Notes under the pieces: model-generated
The model's input: the letters and a program-made list of their open reading frames with translations, nothing else
What the model was told of the DNA's origin: nothing
Databases searched by the model: none
Part shown: positions 12,801-25,119 of the stretch, piece after piece
How positions within the stretch are numbered: the first letter of the stretch is position 1
Layout: every line of letters starts with the position of its first letter
Position numbers and translations under genes: made by a program
From: Ricinus communis
Taxonomy: Eukaryota; Streptophyta; Magnoliopsida; Malpighiales; Euphorbiaceae
Length of the DNA: 64,000 bases
Direction of reading: 5' to 3'
NCBI RefSeq assembly: GCF_019578655.1
Contig: NC_063258.1
Location: forward strand, 25,114,802-25,178,801

Positions 12801-15257
12801 CTATTTAAGCATCGAGTTCATAGAGGCTGAGTTTAACAACACATATTCAAAATTTGTTTAAAAGAGCATCGAAAATAACACTTCAAATGAGAACAGTACA
12901 TTAGGGTCAGTTGCAGGAAAAATAAAATCAACAGGTTTTATATGCACAAATGAATCGTATAAGGGTGAACTGTATACAGAACAGCATGTTATTTTGCACT
13001 TTCCATTTCTCATCACAAAGATAGAACTCTACCCATATTATCAGCAAGGAAATGAGGGTGAGCACTAAAAGGAATAGAAGGTATTTGGACATATCATACC
13101 ATATTGCTGAATCACAGTAACCCCTTGAGATAGGTGTACTTGGGATAGATAAAATAAAAGGTGCATCTGTCTCAAGATACATACCCATATTAAATACACA
13201 TACTTAAGTCCAAAGAGCATGGACTGAATGCAATACAACAGAGACAGTACCAATGAGACAAAGGCACAGCTGCAAAGGCACCCATCCCATGTAACACCCT
13301 ACTATTTGCACATGTGCCAAAACAACAACTTTCAGGATGTGCCTTGGTACAAACAAGTTGTGGCTTAGTCAAGAAATACAAACCTAAACTGACATAATAA
13401 AATAGCAAGGAGAGCAAGAAACCATTGTCTTAGTAACTACTAACCAATTTAAAGTATTTTGGTTATGGAGCACCTACAAGGAAAAAAGCAACTTGTCTGT
13501 GATTCTTGTCAGAAGCAAGCTGCGCTGGTGTAAGTCCAGTGTTATCAGTCACCATTAGGTCCTCTTTTTTTCCAGCCTGTACCAACACTGTACATGCCTC
13601 CAAGTTACCCCTAATTGCAGCCCAATGGAGAGGAGTGCAACCTAATATTCAAATATGCAAATATTGACAAGCGTCAGGATATAGGAAACTTCCCATGGAG
13701 CCACACAAGGATGATTCTTTTCCCCCTATGCTATAAACAGAAAAGTAATTTTATTAATATATATAACTTACCTTCTTTATCCTGGCGTCCCCTGTAAGCA
13801 TCTAGAAACAATAGAAGACGTATACAGTCGGCAAACCCTTTATAAGCAGCCCTAGAAATTCTCCAAATGAGAAGCAATTGAAGGAAATAAAAATCATCAT
13901 CTTAATTAAAGATAAAAGAAAGTGATAGAAAATATTTAGTCCAACAACAATACTACTAGATACAAGAAAACAACAAAAGAAGTAAAAGATGACTTGAGAC
14001 TTAATATGTCAAGCAAGGAAACTAACTTGTTGATTTAAGCACATTACACCTAAATTTAATTTCAATGGTCCACTAAGAAAAAAGGGACTTAAGAATCATC
14101 AGCAGTAGGCACATCTAAATGGAGATAACTAGGTTCTTCAGAACATGCAGTTTATCACCAATTAAATGCAACCAGATAACAAGACAGCTGAAGATAATCA
14201 ATTTATGTAGGATTTTAAAAATTAAAAAGGAAATAACTAATAATATAAAAGACAGCAAATTAACAAATTATCATCTTCATATGAAGGGAAGACATAACAA
14301 ATAGAACTAAAAGTTATCCATGAAACACATGATATCTCACATATTAAGAAAATTACAGATAAAAATAAATGACCAAAATGCACAATCAAGAAAATTAATA
14401 TGAGACGTTCACAACTATACGCACTGAAACCTATCTTTTAAAAGAGAAGGCAGAATGCAATTTAATGAGATACCAGTGTAAAGGGCTCCTTCCATCATTA
14501 TCAGGGACATCAGGATCAGCATTCCATTTCGAGACAATGTGATAGAGGAAAGCTGTTTGACCATATTGTGCTGCAACATGTGTTGTCTGCATGTTTAAAA
14601 GAAAAAACTAATAATCAATATTATTTCTTTTTCAAACACATTTCTAAGTAGCAAACAGGAAATCAAGAAAAACAAAAAAGAAGACTTGAATCATGCATAT
14701 TTAGACCTTCATGAAGTAAATAAAAATCATTTTAAAACAAAAGAGAAACAAACCTGATACCCATACATATCAGCCACATTAACTCTAGCACCTTCTTGGA
14801 GTAACAGCTCAGCCACTTGAATAGCACCGCGAACCGCACTCCAATGTAATGCAGTCTGTCCAGTATGATCTTTTGCATTCACATCCCCTCCATTCTAAAA
14901 ACCAAATTGACATACATATATCAATCAGTTTAACACTAAACTCTTTTCAATTAATAAAAGAACCAAACATAAATTTGCTAATTTCAAAAAGAATACCTGA
15001 ATAATGTATTGAGCAGCAGCGGTTCGGTTATTCAAAGCGGCCCACTGCAAAGCGTAGTAACCCAAACCATCGGGTTCGGAAACCGAACAACCCTCACTTT
15101 CAACCAATCTTTGAAGCTTCTCTAAATCTCCGTATGCAGCTGCCGTATATACATCGTTCCTTAAACTCTCCTCCCCAATCCCGCCATTAGATTCCCCTTC
15201 GTTGTCATTGTTGTATTGTGTCTGTGTCTCTTCTACGACCTCGATCTCCGATGACAT
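9804..15257 (-). CDS. TIP1: Ankyrin-repeat DHHC protein S-acyltransferase, TIP1/PAT24-like
   Basis: Complete 13-exon gene, 1899 nt, 632 aa (Arabidopsis TIP1 is about 620 aa). Exons: 14997-15257, 14754-14894, 14474-14586, 13772-13851, 13478-13641, 12648-12786, 12414-12513, 11909-11966, 11563-11640, 11361-11459, 10835-10913, 10580-10728, 9804-10241; all phases join. Order: acidic N-terminus; ankyrin repeats about residues 30-250 (repeated TPLHWAA/TALHWSA motifs); TM1 about 276-297; TM2 about 306-330; cysteine-rich domain [22 protein letters not shown] at 399-402 with acylated Cys402 followed by PW; TM3 about 415-437; TM4 about 455-480; His/Gly-rich tail ending in (LG)n. By family knowledge it palmitoylates proteins at Golgi/endomembranes and in Arabidopsis controls root-hair and pollen-tube growth. 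The start [10 protein letters not shown] matches the family. No damage seen. Confidence 0.97.
11858..11876 (+). repeat. Poly-G tract in intron 8 of the TIP1-like gene
   Basis: Uninterrupted run of about 18-19 G on the plus strand (C on the transcribed RNA), between exons 8 and 9 and about 35 nt from the exon 8 donor. Length may be inexact because such homopolymers are prone to sequencing error. Confidence 0.9.
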
Positions 15258-15339
15258 GTTTTTTGCAATTAATGTTGTTCTTTGTGATTGAAAGGATTTG
15301 ACTTTGATGAGATCAAATTTAAGAGAACAATAAAAAAAT

Positions 15340-15348
15340 TTAGGGTTT
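15340..15348 (-). promoter_or_regulatory. telo-box AAACCCTAA upstream of TIP1-like gene
   Basis: Exact AAACCCTAA on the minus strand, 83 nt upstream of the ATG. Telo-boxes near the transcription start are common in plant genes active in dividing tissue. Function here is inferred only from position and sequence. Confidence 0.5.
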
Positions 15349-16878
15349 TCCTTGGAAGGAGAGGGAAAATGGAGAGAATAAAGAGAGTAACTTTGCGTTC
15401 GTTTGTTTGGGTTTGGGTCGTTTAGCCGTCCGTGTTGACTGTTCTTTTTTCTTTCTTTCTTTTCTATTGTGATTTGATTAACTCCATAAATAATATCAAA
15501 AAAATTAAAAGATGCATTGGTATTTTCTTTTTAATGTTTTGCTAAAGATTCTAGAGGAACCCAAAAGAAAAAGAAAAGTCAATTCTTTTTTTGTGTCAAC
15601 AACAATTGATTATGAAAGAATCAAAGCATTGAAATTTCCATTTCATTGTAATAAAAAGAAAATCATATGGTGTCACCAATATTCTCATTCATGAGAATGA
15701 GAATTGAAAATTTTTAATTTAGTTTCACCAAAAAAATTAAAATTAAGAATATTTTTATTCATTAATCATTAATAATAATATAATTAGATATGTAAAAAAT
15801 ATTTAAGAATTAATTTCATTTTAGAGTAATATAGAAAATTAACCAAATCAAGCGGAATAGTAAATTATCAATTTCACTTATCAAATATTTTAATTTTTAA
15901 TTTAATTTAATTGATCGTTTTTTTATTACTAATCATTTTGCTCATTACTAGTTTGGTTTTTCTATTATCGTATTTTTAATTTCTTTTATTTTCTAATAAG
16001 AAATTGAAGTGATCCGGTCCAAATTATGCTTTTTCCCAACTTTAATGAATAAAAGAAATAAAAAGAAAAGGCATTATAATTACATTAAAACTAAATGAAA
16101 GAAAGGGAAAGGAAATGGCGAATCATTTACGTTTTTTTTTTTTAATTTAATTTTGAGGAAATCCGAATTGTATTGCTAATGAGTTTAAAAATGGTCAAGA
16201 AAAAGGTGCCATGCAAAACTTGTATGGGCCGACGTCTGGAATTTATAATAATTGCAAATTGACCAGATTTAAGAACAAATTAAAAAATGTCGAAACTAGT
16301 GATGAAGCTTATTGTAAAACTTATGGACGCAATATATTCACATAAATGTATATAACTTTTATTTGGATTTATTGAATTAACAAGTCAGAATATACCATGC
16401 TTCTCTTTCTCCACATGCCAACAGGTTATTACCTGACATTTTCTTTCAGAAAAATGGACAGATAATAAAAGCAAAAAGAGATTATATAATTTGAGGTGGA
16501 TTTATGCGTTAAGAAAAGCATTTTGAGAGAAAGATTAAACAAAACAAATACATTGCCATAAAATGTCCAGATACTAAGTTGCCAGGCTTCGTTCATTTGA
16601 TTTGATTTTCTTTTTCTTTTTTTTTTTAAAGTTATGCATATATATAATGCCACTTTCTTGGATCATTCTGAATTCCCACAAAATATAAATTCTGAAACAG
16701 CCTAATGATAATGTATCAGACTAAAAATGTAACCTGATTTGAGAATATAAAGGTTATTCATATTATTAATTCATCAAGCTGATGATATCATGGTAACAAG
16801 TAACTAAATCAAAAGAAACAGAAATAAACTAAAGCATCATACTAATCCTAATGATAATGATTATAAATAATAGATTAA
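15349..16878. other. Intergenic region between TIP1-like gene and prolamin-like gene 1
   Basis: AT-rich, no coding frame of interest. It contains the TIP1-like promoter (left end) and presumably the 3' flank of the prolamin-like gene that ends at 16879. Confidence 0.5.
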
Positions 16879-17715
16879 TTAACATCCTCCTTCAGGTTCA
16901 GGTGATTGTGCAGGACTGGATTCGTCGGACTCGGGGGCTGGTGCAGGACTGGATTCGTCGTACTCGGGGGCTGGTGCAGGACTGGATTCGTCGGACTCCG
17001 GAGCTGGTGCAGGACTGGATTCGTCGGACTCGGGGGCTGGTGCAGGACTGGAATCGCCAGACTCCGGAGCTGGTGCAGGACTGGAATCGCCAGACTCAGG
17101 GGCTGGTGCAGGACTGGAATCGCCAGACTCAGGGGCTGGTGCAGGACTGGAATCGCCGGACTCAGGGGCTGGTGCAGGACTAGAATCGCCAGACTCGGGA
17201 GCTGGTGCAGGACTAGAATCCCCAGACTCGGGAGCTGGTGCAGGACTAGAATCGCCAGACTCGGGAGCTGGTGAAAATATGGAATCATCAGACCCGGGGG
17301 CAGGTGCTGGTGCAGGAGGGTAATGTTCAAGTCCTGGTAATTCACTGGCACAATGTTCCTTCAAAAGAATACCGAAAAATGGGCTCTTAAAGTAAGCAAA
17401 AACAGGTGCAACGCAATCCTCAGTAATGGCCGAAACAGTGGCGCAACATTCAGGTTCAAGATGAAGCTTATGGGTGAAATATGAAACAATAATGTCATGA
17501 ATGCATGTTTCTTCAATGTGAATATCTTTCAAGCAGCTGACAATTGTAGGAACAGCAGGAACAGGAGCAGAAGGTTGAGGTGCAGCAACAACATCATCAT
17601 CACCAAATTCAAATGCAAAATCATTCAGCTGCCTGGCAGCAAGGCTCAGTTTGAGACATGATGATGAACAAACAATGAACAGCACAAGAAAAGAAGATAG
17701 TTTGTTCATCACCAT
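16879..17715 (-). CDS. Secreted prolamin-like six-Cys protein with AGP-like repeat tail
   Basis: Single-exon ORF, 278 aa. N-terminal hydrophobic signal peptide (about residues 1-27, ending LSLAA). Six cysteines at 61, 71, 90, 91, 101 and 122 give the pattern C-x9-C-x18-CC-x9-C-x20-C typical of the plant prolamin-like (PF05617, ECA1 gametogenesis-related) family. After residue about 135 the protein turns into eleven copies of an 11-residue unit SPAPAPESGDS, the last four reading SDES or YDES. The alternating SP/AP dipeptides are arabinogalactan-type glycomodules, so heavy O-glycosylation in the wall is likely (inference). The cysteine spacing is identical to the type A genes at 19544 and 25717. 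A TATA element lies about 104 nt upstream. Family members with known roles act in reproduction (e.g. egg-cell EC1), but no specific role can be assigned here. Confidence 0.9.
   Translation of the reverse strand: MVMNKLSSFLVLFIVCSSSCLKLSLAARQLNDFAFEFGDDDVVAAPQPSAPVPAVPTIVSCLKDIHIEETCIHDIIVSYFTHKLHLEPECCATVSAITEDCVAPVFAYFKSPFFGILLKEHCASELPGLEHYPPAPAPAPGSDDSIFSPAPESGDSSPAPAPESGDSSPAPAPESGDSSPAPAPESGDSSPAPAPESGDSSPAPAPESGDSSPAPAPESGDSSPAPAPESDESSPAPAPESDESSPAPAPEYDESSPAPAPESDESSPAQSPEPEGGC
16901..17273. repeat. 33-bp coding minisatellite (11 units)
   Basis: In-frame tandem array encoding SPAPAPESGDS-type units inside the prolamin-like gene. The units differ by a few substitutions that sort into two blocks (SGDS toward the head, SDES toward the C-terminus), which shows that the array grew by local duplication. 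Confidence 0.95.
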
Positions 17716-17818
17716 TTTTGAGTGTTTGCTGTGTAATATACTATAGCAAAGACAGAAAGAATAATAAAGGGTTTCTTCCTCTTGAAGATGTGAGTGAAAT
17801 CTACAGCAATGGTAGCAT

Positions 17819-17825
17819 TTTTATA
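17819..17825 (-). promoter_or_regulatory. TATA box (TATAAAA) of prolamin-like gene 1
   Basis: TATAAAA on the minus strand about 104 nt upstream of the ATG at 17715, the only good TATA match in the proximal upstream region. Confidence 0.6.
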
Positions 17826-18872
17826 AGGGAACTAAGAGATGAGTGCCAGTGTAATTTTGATATACTTTCTCAAGTTTTTTCTTGTTTTCTTTTCGTTATC
17901 TGATCATTGAGATAATAATTATCTGCTAATTACAAATTCAAACTGTGTAATTCATTCTCTTTTTAGACTTAACAAATCCCAAATGGATTCAATTAATGTT
18001 TTCATTAATTAGCCTTCAAAGTCTACATTGATTTCTGTTACAAAATGAGCAATGCGTCCTGTTTTCTCTAATGTACAAGGGACTAAAAATTATTGGCATG
18101 GGACGTAAATTTTAAAATAAAACAAATTCAAGAACAATATAGAATACCATGTATGATAATTATATTTGTTTGGACCAACCTTTTGTTTTTTAAAGGAAAA
18201 TATATAATTGTTATATACTAGCAATAATGAAGAGTAGATTATGCTTATTTTATTTTGTTATAGAATAATTACTAGGCTATCAAGATTATTTATTTATTGG
18301 ATTAATTTTAAATTTACCAGTTCTGAATTTAATTCTCAATGATGAAACTTAAATTTTATTATATAATTTTATCACCCAACTCTAGTTTTATTATTCCATG
18401 TTTGTATTGCTTCAAATTCCAGGGAATTAGATTTCTAGAATGTTGATACGGGCGAAAAATTACTAATAATGAAACATAATTATAATATATTAAAGCTTAA
18501 GAACCTAAATAGAATTACTAATATGCAATTTAGTCACTTAGAATATAATTTTATGGCCCATTTGTCACTTTTTTCAGAATATGGTGAATTAGACCGCAGA
18601 ATGCTAAATTTCAAAAAATATGTGATAGAATTAAATTTAAATGACAAATTGTGTCAAATTAAATTTAGTAAGTTAAGTAAAAGGATAAAGTTCAGTTATT
18701 AGTTATTAATGGAGTAATTAATTTAAAATTAATTGTTACAGGATAAATGATTAAATTTGTTACATTATTAATCCCAATCTGTTGGACTACTTATCTTTAT
18801 GTTTGTTAGTTTACTGATACACATCGTTCCACATTAAGTCACTGCACACTGTATATAGACTCAATTTGCTTG

Positions 18873-18917
<45 letters not shown>

Positions 18918-19140
18918 GGAGAATTTTTAAGAAATCCAATGAGCCGAACTGTACAGATGGAGCATATGGAACCCTCGCACTATATTTTCTTATAAAATAA
19001 GGAAAACTATTATTTTTTATTTTAATTTCTTTTTCTTTTTTAATACAAAGTCTATATTGGACCAAAAATAAAACATAATATAATTATGCATGATAATTAT
19101 ATATGTTTAACCACGAAACACGTGGCATGATATGATTTAC
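17826..19140. other. Intergenic AT-rich region with (TA)n
   Basis: No supported gene. It contains a (TA)n microsatellite at about 18877-18905. A 77-codon frame at 18469-18702 has no recognisable features and AT-rich, intergenic-like composition. Confidence 0.5.
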
Positions 19141-19543
19141 TCAAATAGTACAGTCAAAGGTGTTCCATGACTTGACTTGGTCTTTTATTTATTTTTTTAG
19201 TAATTTTTTGTAAAGCAGTTTTGGTCTTTCCTGAGAAATAAAATAATAATAAAACGAAATTAAGTTGGAGTCAACATCTAACAATTTTTTGTAAAATTAT
19301 AAAAAAACATAGTATCAATTCAACTATAAGAAACAGAAAGAGAACAAATTAAGTAACAAAAGACCATATAAGTGCAAAGGTATTCTTTTATTCATCTGAG
19401 AGGAATGTTTTTTTGATTTCTGCCTATATGGCAGTACTCTCTACTAAGAGAACATATTTATCCTATCTAAAAACCTAATCTAAGGACTAATTATGATAAT
19501 GATGTTGATAATCATTCTCTAATCACTCAAATAATGACTAAGA

Positions 19544-20020
19544 TCATGCTGATGGAGTTGCTGGAGCTGGAGCTGATGGTGTGGATGGAGTTGGAGGACT
19601 AGAGCAATGTTGCTTCAAAAGACCGCCGAAAAATGGGTTGCTAAAATGAGCAAAAATAGGTGACACGCAGTCCTGCTTAATGGCATCAACAACGCTGCAG
19701 CAACTGGCGTCGAGATTGATGTTATGGGAAGCATAAGAGTGCAGAATCTGGTTCACACAGCCTTGTTCGACATGGAAATCTTGTAAGCATTTTTGAGAAT
19801 TGGAATCTGTGGGAGGAAGTTTTGGGTGTGGGAAGCCAGCAGGCAGTGGTGGAAATGCACGGCCATGGCCAATCCATGGGAATGATCGTCGAGGAAATGA
19901 AGGAAACGATGGTTTATTGGGTGATCCTCCATCGGAAGGTGGTGCTGGTGCGGCATCATCAGCAGCTGTTGCTGAGTAAACAATGAAAAGTAGCAGAATT
20001 GCAGACACTTTCTTCATCAT
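19544..20020 (-). CDS. Secreted prolamin-like six-Cys protein, type A copy 1
   Basis: Single-exon gene, 158 aa. Signal peptide MMKKVSAILLLFIVYSATA, then a Pro/Gly-rich spacer (residues about 20-75) and the six-Cys domain with cysteines at 78, 88, 107, 108, 118 and 139: the same spacing as the gene at 16879. Short Pro/Ala/Ser/Thr tail. Near-identical to the copy at 25717: 8 nucleotide and 2 amino-acid differences (Ser6/Phe, Ser41/Leu). TATA element about 62 nt upstream of the ATG. Likely extracellular; family members act in gamete/pollen-tube or seed contexts, but nothing in the sequence fixes the role. Confidence 0.9.
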   Translation of the reverse strand: MMKKVSAILLLFIVYSATAADDAAPAPPSDGGSPNKPSFPSFPRRSFPWIGHGRAFPPLPAGFPHPKLPPTDSNSQKCLQDFHVEQGCVNQILHSYASHNINLDASCCSVVDAIKQDCVSPIFAHFSNPFFGGLLKQHCSSPPTPSTPSAPAPATPSA

Positions 20021-20081
20021 TTTTGCTTGGTAGGTACCAACGAAATGCTTGAGTGAAGTGAAATGAGAAACTTGGTACCCT

Positions 20082-20088
20082 CTTTATA
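20082..20088 (-). promoter_or_regulatory. TATA box of type A copy 1
   Basis: TATAAAG on the minus strand, about 62 nt upstream of the ATG at 20020, in the same position as the TATA of copy 2. Confidence 0.65.
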
Positions 20089-20180
20089 AGAGGTAAAGGA
20101 GCAACTCTTATTGTTTTTGGGATATTATGTTATTGGTTTATAGTCAGTTTCATGTATTTTTTCTTCTAAATATTTCAATT

Positions 20181-20911
20181 TTAGTGGTAATATCCTAACT
20201 GAGATGATTATTTCAAAGATAGATTTTAAAAGTTTATCTTCTAATTTTGCAATTTAGCACTTAAGGATTGAGATACTAGTGTTAGTGTGTACTATGTCCA
20301 CCTTTAATAACAGTTTTACTTGCAAATAGAAATTAATAAAAGTTTGATTTTCTACGGCTTAAAAACACATGGCATGATATGATATGATTTACTCAAATAG
20401 TAATATAACAACTGGGAAGAATTTTCCATATACTAAACTCAAATAGTAATATCGACCTGAATTTGAATTAATCTCAATTACTCAAATATTTTTATCGAGC
20501 TAAATTTGAATAATGACGTATTCAAATCAGTTTGACTCTTTTTTTACTCTGATGTGTTTTATAGTTTTTTTTATAAATATTATATTTAAATTAAATAATT
20601 TTTTTAATTATGTTTCACATAAATTTTATATAATATATAAAATTTGATATGTATGCATTGCGCATAAATATTAATAATTAAACTTATTATTACTAATTTA
20701 TTGTATATAATATTTCTCATGTAATTCTTATATGCATGAATTGGAAAATCAAAGAATGTTTTGTTTAGAATCATTATTATAAAAAGATTTAAAATAGTTT
20801 CAATTAATAATAAATATTAAAAGAAAAAGTAATCAATAAGAAAATATATCTGCTTACAGTGTTGACTTCAATTAGTTGAAATGATCATTAATAGAAAAAT
20901 ATGATAAAAAT
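20181..20911. other. AT-rich spacer left of the solo LTR
   Basis: No gene or RNA signal seen. It ends in AAAAT, the left target-site duplication of the LTR. Confidence 0.5.
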
Positions 20912-23847
20912 TGTCACGACCCCACCCGTGGGCCCGTGACCGGCACTAGGGAATGGGTAGGCTTAAGGCCACCGAAACCCGTAGTAAGCCTGACACTCAC
21001 TGATTTAAACAAATCTCATCTCAAATTAATATTATTAAAACCACAAATCATCTTAATAGCTGCATTCTACATAAATACTTGGCCCCGAAAAACTAGGCGA
21101 GACCAAGCTCGAAAAATTTATAATCGATACATCTACTATTACTACTCATGGAGAATCTAAGATTTACCAATTTACATACCAAATCGACACGCCACCCGAT
21201 GATGAAGGAGTCAGTTACCGAATAAGAGTCATGGAGAACTAACAAATACAAATCCAAAAATAAGAAAATGAGACTCACCGAGAGTGAGTTAAAATCAAAT
21301 AATCCTGGGGACTATTGCATTCTTCTCGGAAAACATAGATTATTCAAATCAGATATCAAACCATACTATAATCATACCCTACTATATCCTTCACATAAAA
21401 TATTAATCATTCGAATCAAAATATCAACCATGCACGTAAATACAATCCATATTATAATCATACCATAATAAATAAATAAATGAATAAATAAAAATATATT
21501 TTTATTTTTACGGGACGAGTGGCTCAAGAGAACCCTAACCCCAATTCTAATAGCCTTTCGGCTCTTAATCCAACAGTCCGGGCGCCCAGAGAGCAAGCTC
21601 GATCGTGGTCCTTACCTCCACCAACACTTGAATTCCAAATAAGCCGGCCAGAGAGCATCGCTCGATCAGGACCTTAACTCCCAGAATCAATCGAACTCAG
21701 CCCAGAGCAATGCTCGATCGTAAGGCATAAATCCATAATAATCTTATATCCATGATCATTACCGGCAGACGCTGTCCCGATGTAACCCATCAAAGTGGCA
21801 TGTTCTACAAGCCACATTTCCCAAATCGCAATCACCACATTTAATAAATATCATTATCCGATGAACTCATCCAACACATATCGGAAATAAAGATTAAAGA
21901 TTTAAGATAAAACAACGTGCAATTTGTGAGGAGAAAAATAATAACGTTTGTCTTATTATAACATACTAATAATAATATTTATATTATTTCAAATATTAAT
22001 AATCAAGTGAAATCATTTATCTTGCGATACTAATAATCATATTAAGCACAAATTCTAAATAGCATATTAAAATCGGACTAGCAATAGCGCGAAAGATTAA
22101 ATGACTTTAACTCATGTGATTGGGCGACCTCCTAGCTCTCGGTTGGAGCGAGCCGAATGTATGATCATCTAATCACGGAAAATAATTTATCAATACCGAG
22201 ATAATCGATCATTAATCCTAGGTCTAGACTCCTAGATCGACTGTCTAAGAATCTCGACTCGGAGAATTCTACCGAACATCCCAGAACCTCCCCTACAACA
22301 CGAACATTACCCCCCGTGAAAACGGGTCCAGGACCCGCCAAGGACACTTCCAATATCCAACAATTTAAACAACGGGAGTCGGGTCCCCAAACTTCACTAT
22401 TTCCGACCCCGCCACACAAAGACAAAATACGAGGCGCATAAACCGACAGACAAATATTTATGACTCACAAATATCATCAAGTACTCAATATAATCCAATA
22501 GACATAATTAAACCAAGAATTTCTAAAATTAACGGGCCAAAGATAATTACCGAGACGCCGATCGCCGGCCGACTACTTCCACCACGGAGTCCGATCGACG
22601 ATCCAAACACACCATCGGACTCACAACGACGCTACCGATGACGATCCCCGCCCGATTTTCCGATCCGACACCCGATCATCCGGAGAGATTTGCGAACGAT
22701 CTCGACCGTCGATTCGCGAAATGAAGCCCGATTGCCACGAAACCAAAGGTGCCATCGCGAAGCTTGAAAGGCAGGAGAGTCGGGATATGTCCTCCGATCA
22801 TCCATCCTCCGGCCGGAGCTCACGGAAAAGCCCAAAACGCCGGCCGCCACCATTATCTCTCTCCACCGGATCTTCCGTCTCCCGGCCACCACAGCGCCGG
22901 CCGCTAAAAGAAAGCTCGCCGTAGAGAGCCGATCGCCACCTAACTCGGCCGCCAACAACGCCGGAACGGAACACGCCGAAGCCGCCACACGCGATTTCGC
23001 CACGCTTATCGCCGCTGCCGCCGCCTGGCCAACAAGACGCCGCCGGCCGCCCACGCCCGACGGCCACCGACGACGCACGCCGCCTTCCTCCCCTTCTTCT
23101 ACCATCGCCCTCTCTCTCTCTCCCGATCTACTTTCTCTATCCCCGATTTCTTTCCCTTCAATATCGACATTTGACCCCTGAACTTTTCCTTATTACAATT
23201 TGGTCCCTCAACTTTCTTAATTACTTACAATTTCATCCTGCATAATTCCAATTTGACCCCCAAACTTCTTTTTAGCCTTTCAATTAAGCCCCTAGCTATT
23301 TAATTTGGGCCAAATCCGAATTATTGAAAATACACAATTACAAAAATACCCCTGACCGACATATTTATTTACAAAAATACCAAGCTCACAAATTTCCATT
23401 AAAACCCCATAAAAATAACATTATACTTTCAATCCTTATTCCAAAATAAATTTCCAATTTAGTCCTAACACATAATTAAATTAAATAATCAATTTCCAAC
23501 TTAAAATTTAATACTACTAATCAATTATAATACCAATTTTCCCAAAATTCTTTTATTAAAACACCCTTTATAATTTCTTCCAAAATTTTTCAATATATAA
23601 TTTTACTTATATAAATGTGCATTTGGGAAAATTTGAATAACCAAAATATAATCATTTCTCAAATAATTTACTTGAATAATTTCTTAAAATTTCAAACTAA
23701 TTGGGTATAGAAAATAACTCATTTATTTGATTAATATTAAATTTTTCATTAAATCATTTCAAATTAAACCCAATAATAATGAAGCTAAAATTAACTTAAA
23801 TAAAAACTCATTATTAAATATATAAAAAAAAAATTCCGGGTGTTACA
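20912..23847. mobile_element. Solo LTR (about 2.9 kb) with 5-bp target-site duplication
   Basis: The element starts TGTCACGACCC and ends CCGGGTGTTACA, so it has TG...CA termini, and is flanked by perfect AAAAT repeats at 20907-20911 and 23848-23852. It contains no gag/pol frame and no second internal copy of its start, so it is best read as a solo LTR of a large retrotransposon (or a non-autonomous derivative). A short inverted repeat (GTCACG...CGTGAC) sits at its left end. An internal segment at about 22550-23110 is strongly GC-rich, with chance long frames. Read on the minus strand it begins TGTAACACCCGG, a start common in Ty3/gypsy LTRs, so minus orientation is possible. The same terminus recurs at 63591. 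Confidence 0.88.
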
Positions 23848-23852
23848 AAAAT

Positions 23853-25119
23853 ACAAACAAAAATATTGTATTCACAATATATTCTAAATAGATTAAATAA
23901 TACTTTGCTATATTATTAAATCACATACTCAAATTATTTTAGAAGCTTATTTTTATTATTTAATTATAAATTTTATACAATTAATTAAAAATTAACCACT
24001 TTTATTAGTGACAACTTAGCACTTATAAATTATTTATTATTCTAATTCTTTAATTATATTTCCATCAGCCACTTGATAACATTGTACACTAATTGTAGTC
24101 TTTTATGAGCATAATGTACTATACAGTTTTCTCAGAAAGTTTGTTAGTCTAATTGCCAATCAAATGCTGCCATATCATCATGCTTCATGGATTCTAATGA
24201 GAATCAGTTCAACATTTGCAAGAACTAATTCATTTCACCCACTAGATGGACTCAATTTGTGTTTATAATTTTTTTATTTTAATCTCTAATATATTGCTAA
24301 TATTTATTTATTTTTTTTCTAAATTCTTTTTACAAGAGGTCAGAATTTGCTTAAGGTTTGGAGTTCAACTTAGATTTTTTACTCAACGGCTCAATTCAAC
24401 TCCCTGTAGTGCAGCTCGTGCCTTTTGCTAGAAAGTACAAAATTATATTTTATATTTAATAATAAATTATAATTTACTATAATATATATAGTATTATATA
24501 TTTTATTAATATTATATATGTTATGGATTATACGATATAATAGAAAAGACAAAAGTACATATAAATCTTCAAACTTTTAGCCAATAATTACACTTTTAAA
24601 TTTTGAAGTAATTCAATTAAATCTGTAAAGTTTAAAAACATAATAATTATATTTTTAGAGCTAATTTCTATTGGTATTGATTTGTCTTTATCATTATCAT
24701 TTTTTTTCTTTTAGTTCCTATTCATTAAAAGCAAAGTTAATAATTTCTCACATATACAAAACGTGAGTTAGAAAAAGTTAAAACATTTTCTTTTAGCATT
24801 TAAAATAAACGAAAGTAAAATAAACGAAATCCACTTTAAAAATATAATTATTCTATATATTAAACTTTAATGATGTACTCGCTCTATTTTAAAATTTAGG
24901 GATTTATTTACGCTTTGACAAAAAATTAAGAGACTTATGTGTACCTTTTACCAATGGAAAATAATTAAAAATAACTTTTTTAATTTTTGCATATAAAAAG
25001 ATAGGGTAATATTATATGTACATTTTTTCTTGGTAACCAATATAACCTATTTTTTATTATATTTTATTCAGGAGATCGCTCTTTCTTCTTTCCCATATTA
25101 CTGTAATTAGTGCATAAAC
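23853..25119. other. AT-rich spacer right of the solo LTR
   Basis: No coding signal or transposon termini recognised. It separates the LTR from type A copy 2. Confidence 0.5.

Larger units (their letters stand above)
19141..20180. repeat. Segmental duplication, type A unit copy 1
   Basis: This stretch aligns with 25120-26400, including the 3' flank, coding sequence and promoter of the type A gene. Shared landmarks outside the gene include 'ggtgttccatgacttgact' near 19159 and 25132. Flanks differ by many substitutions and indels, while coding sequences are almost identical. Confidence 0.85.

Noticed and set aside
16875..17351. 158-codon minus-strand and 110/122-codon plus-strand frames over the minisatellite
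   Set aside because: Shadows of the 33-bp repeat in the prolamin-like gene; no signal peptide or cysteine pattern of their own.
22632..23105. 157-codon Arg/Gly-rich frame on minus
   Set aside because: Lies in the GC-rich part of the solo LTR; overlapping long frames on both strands are a composition effect.
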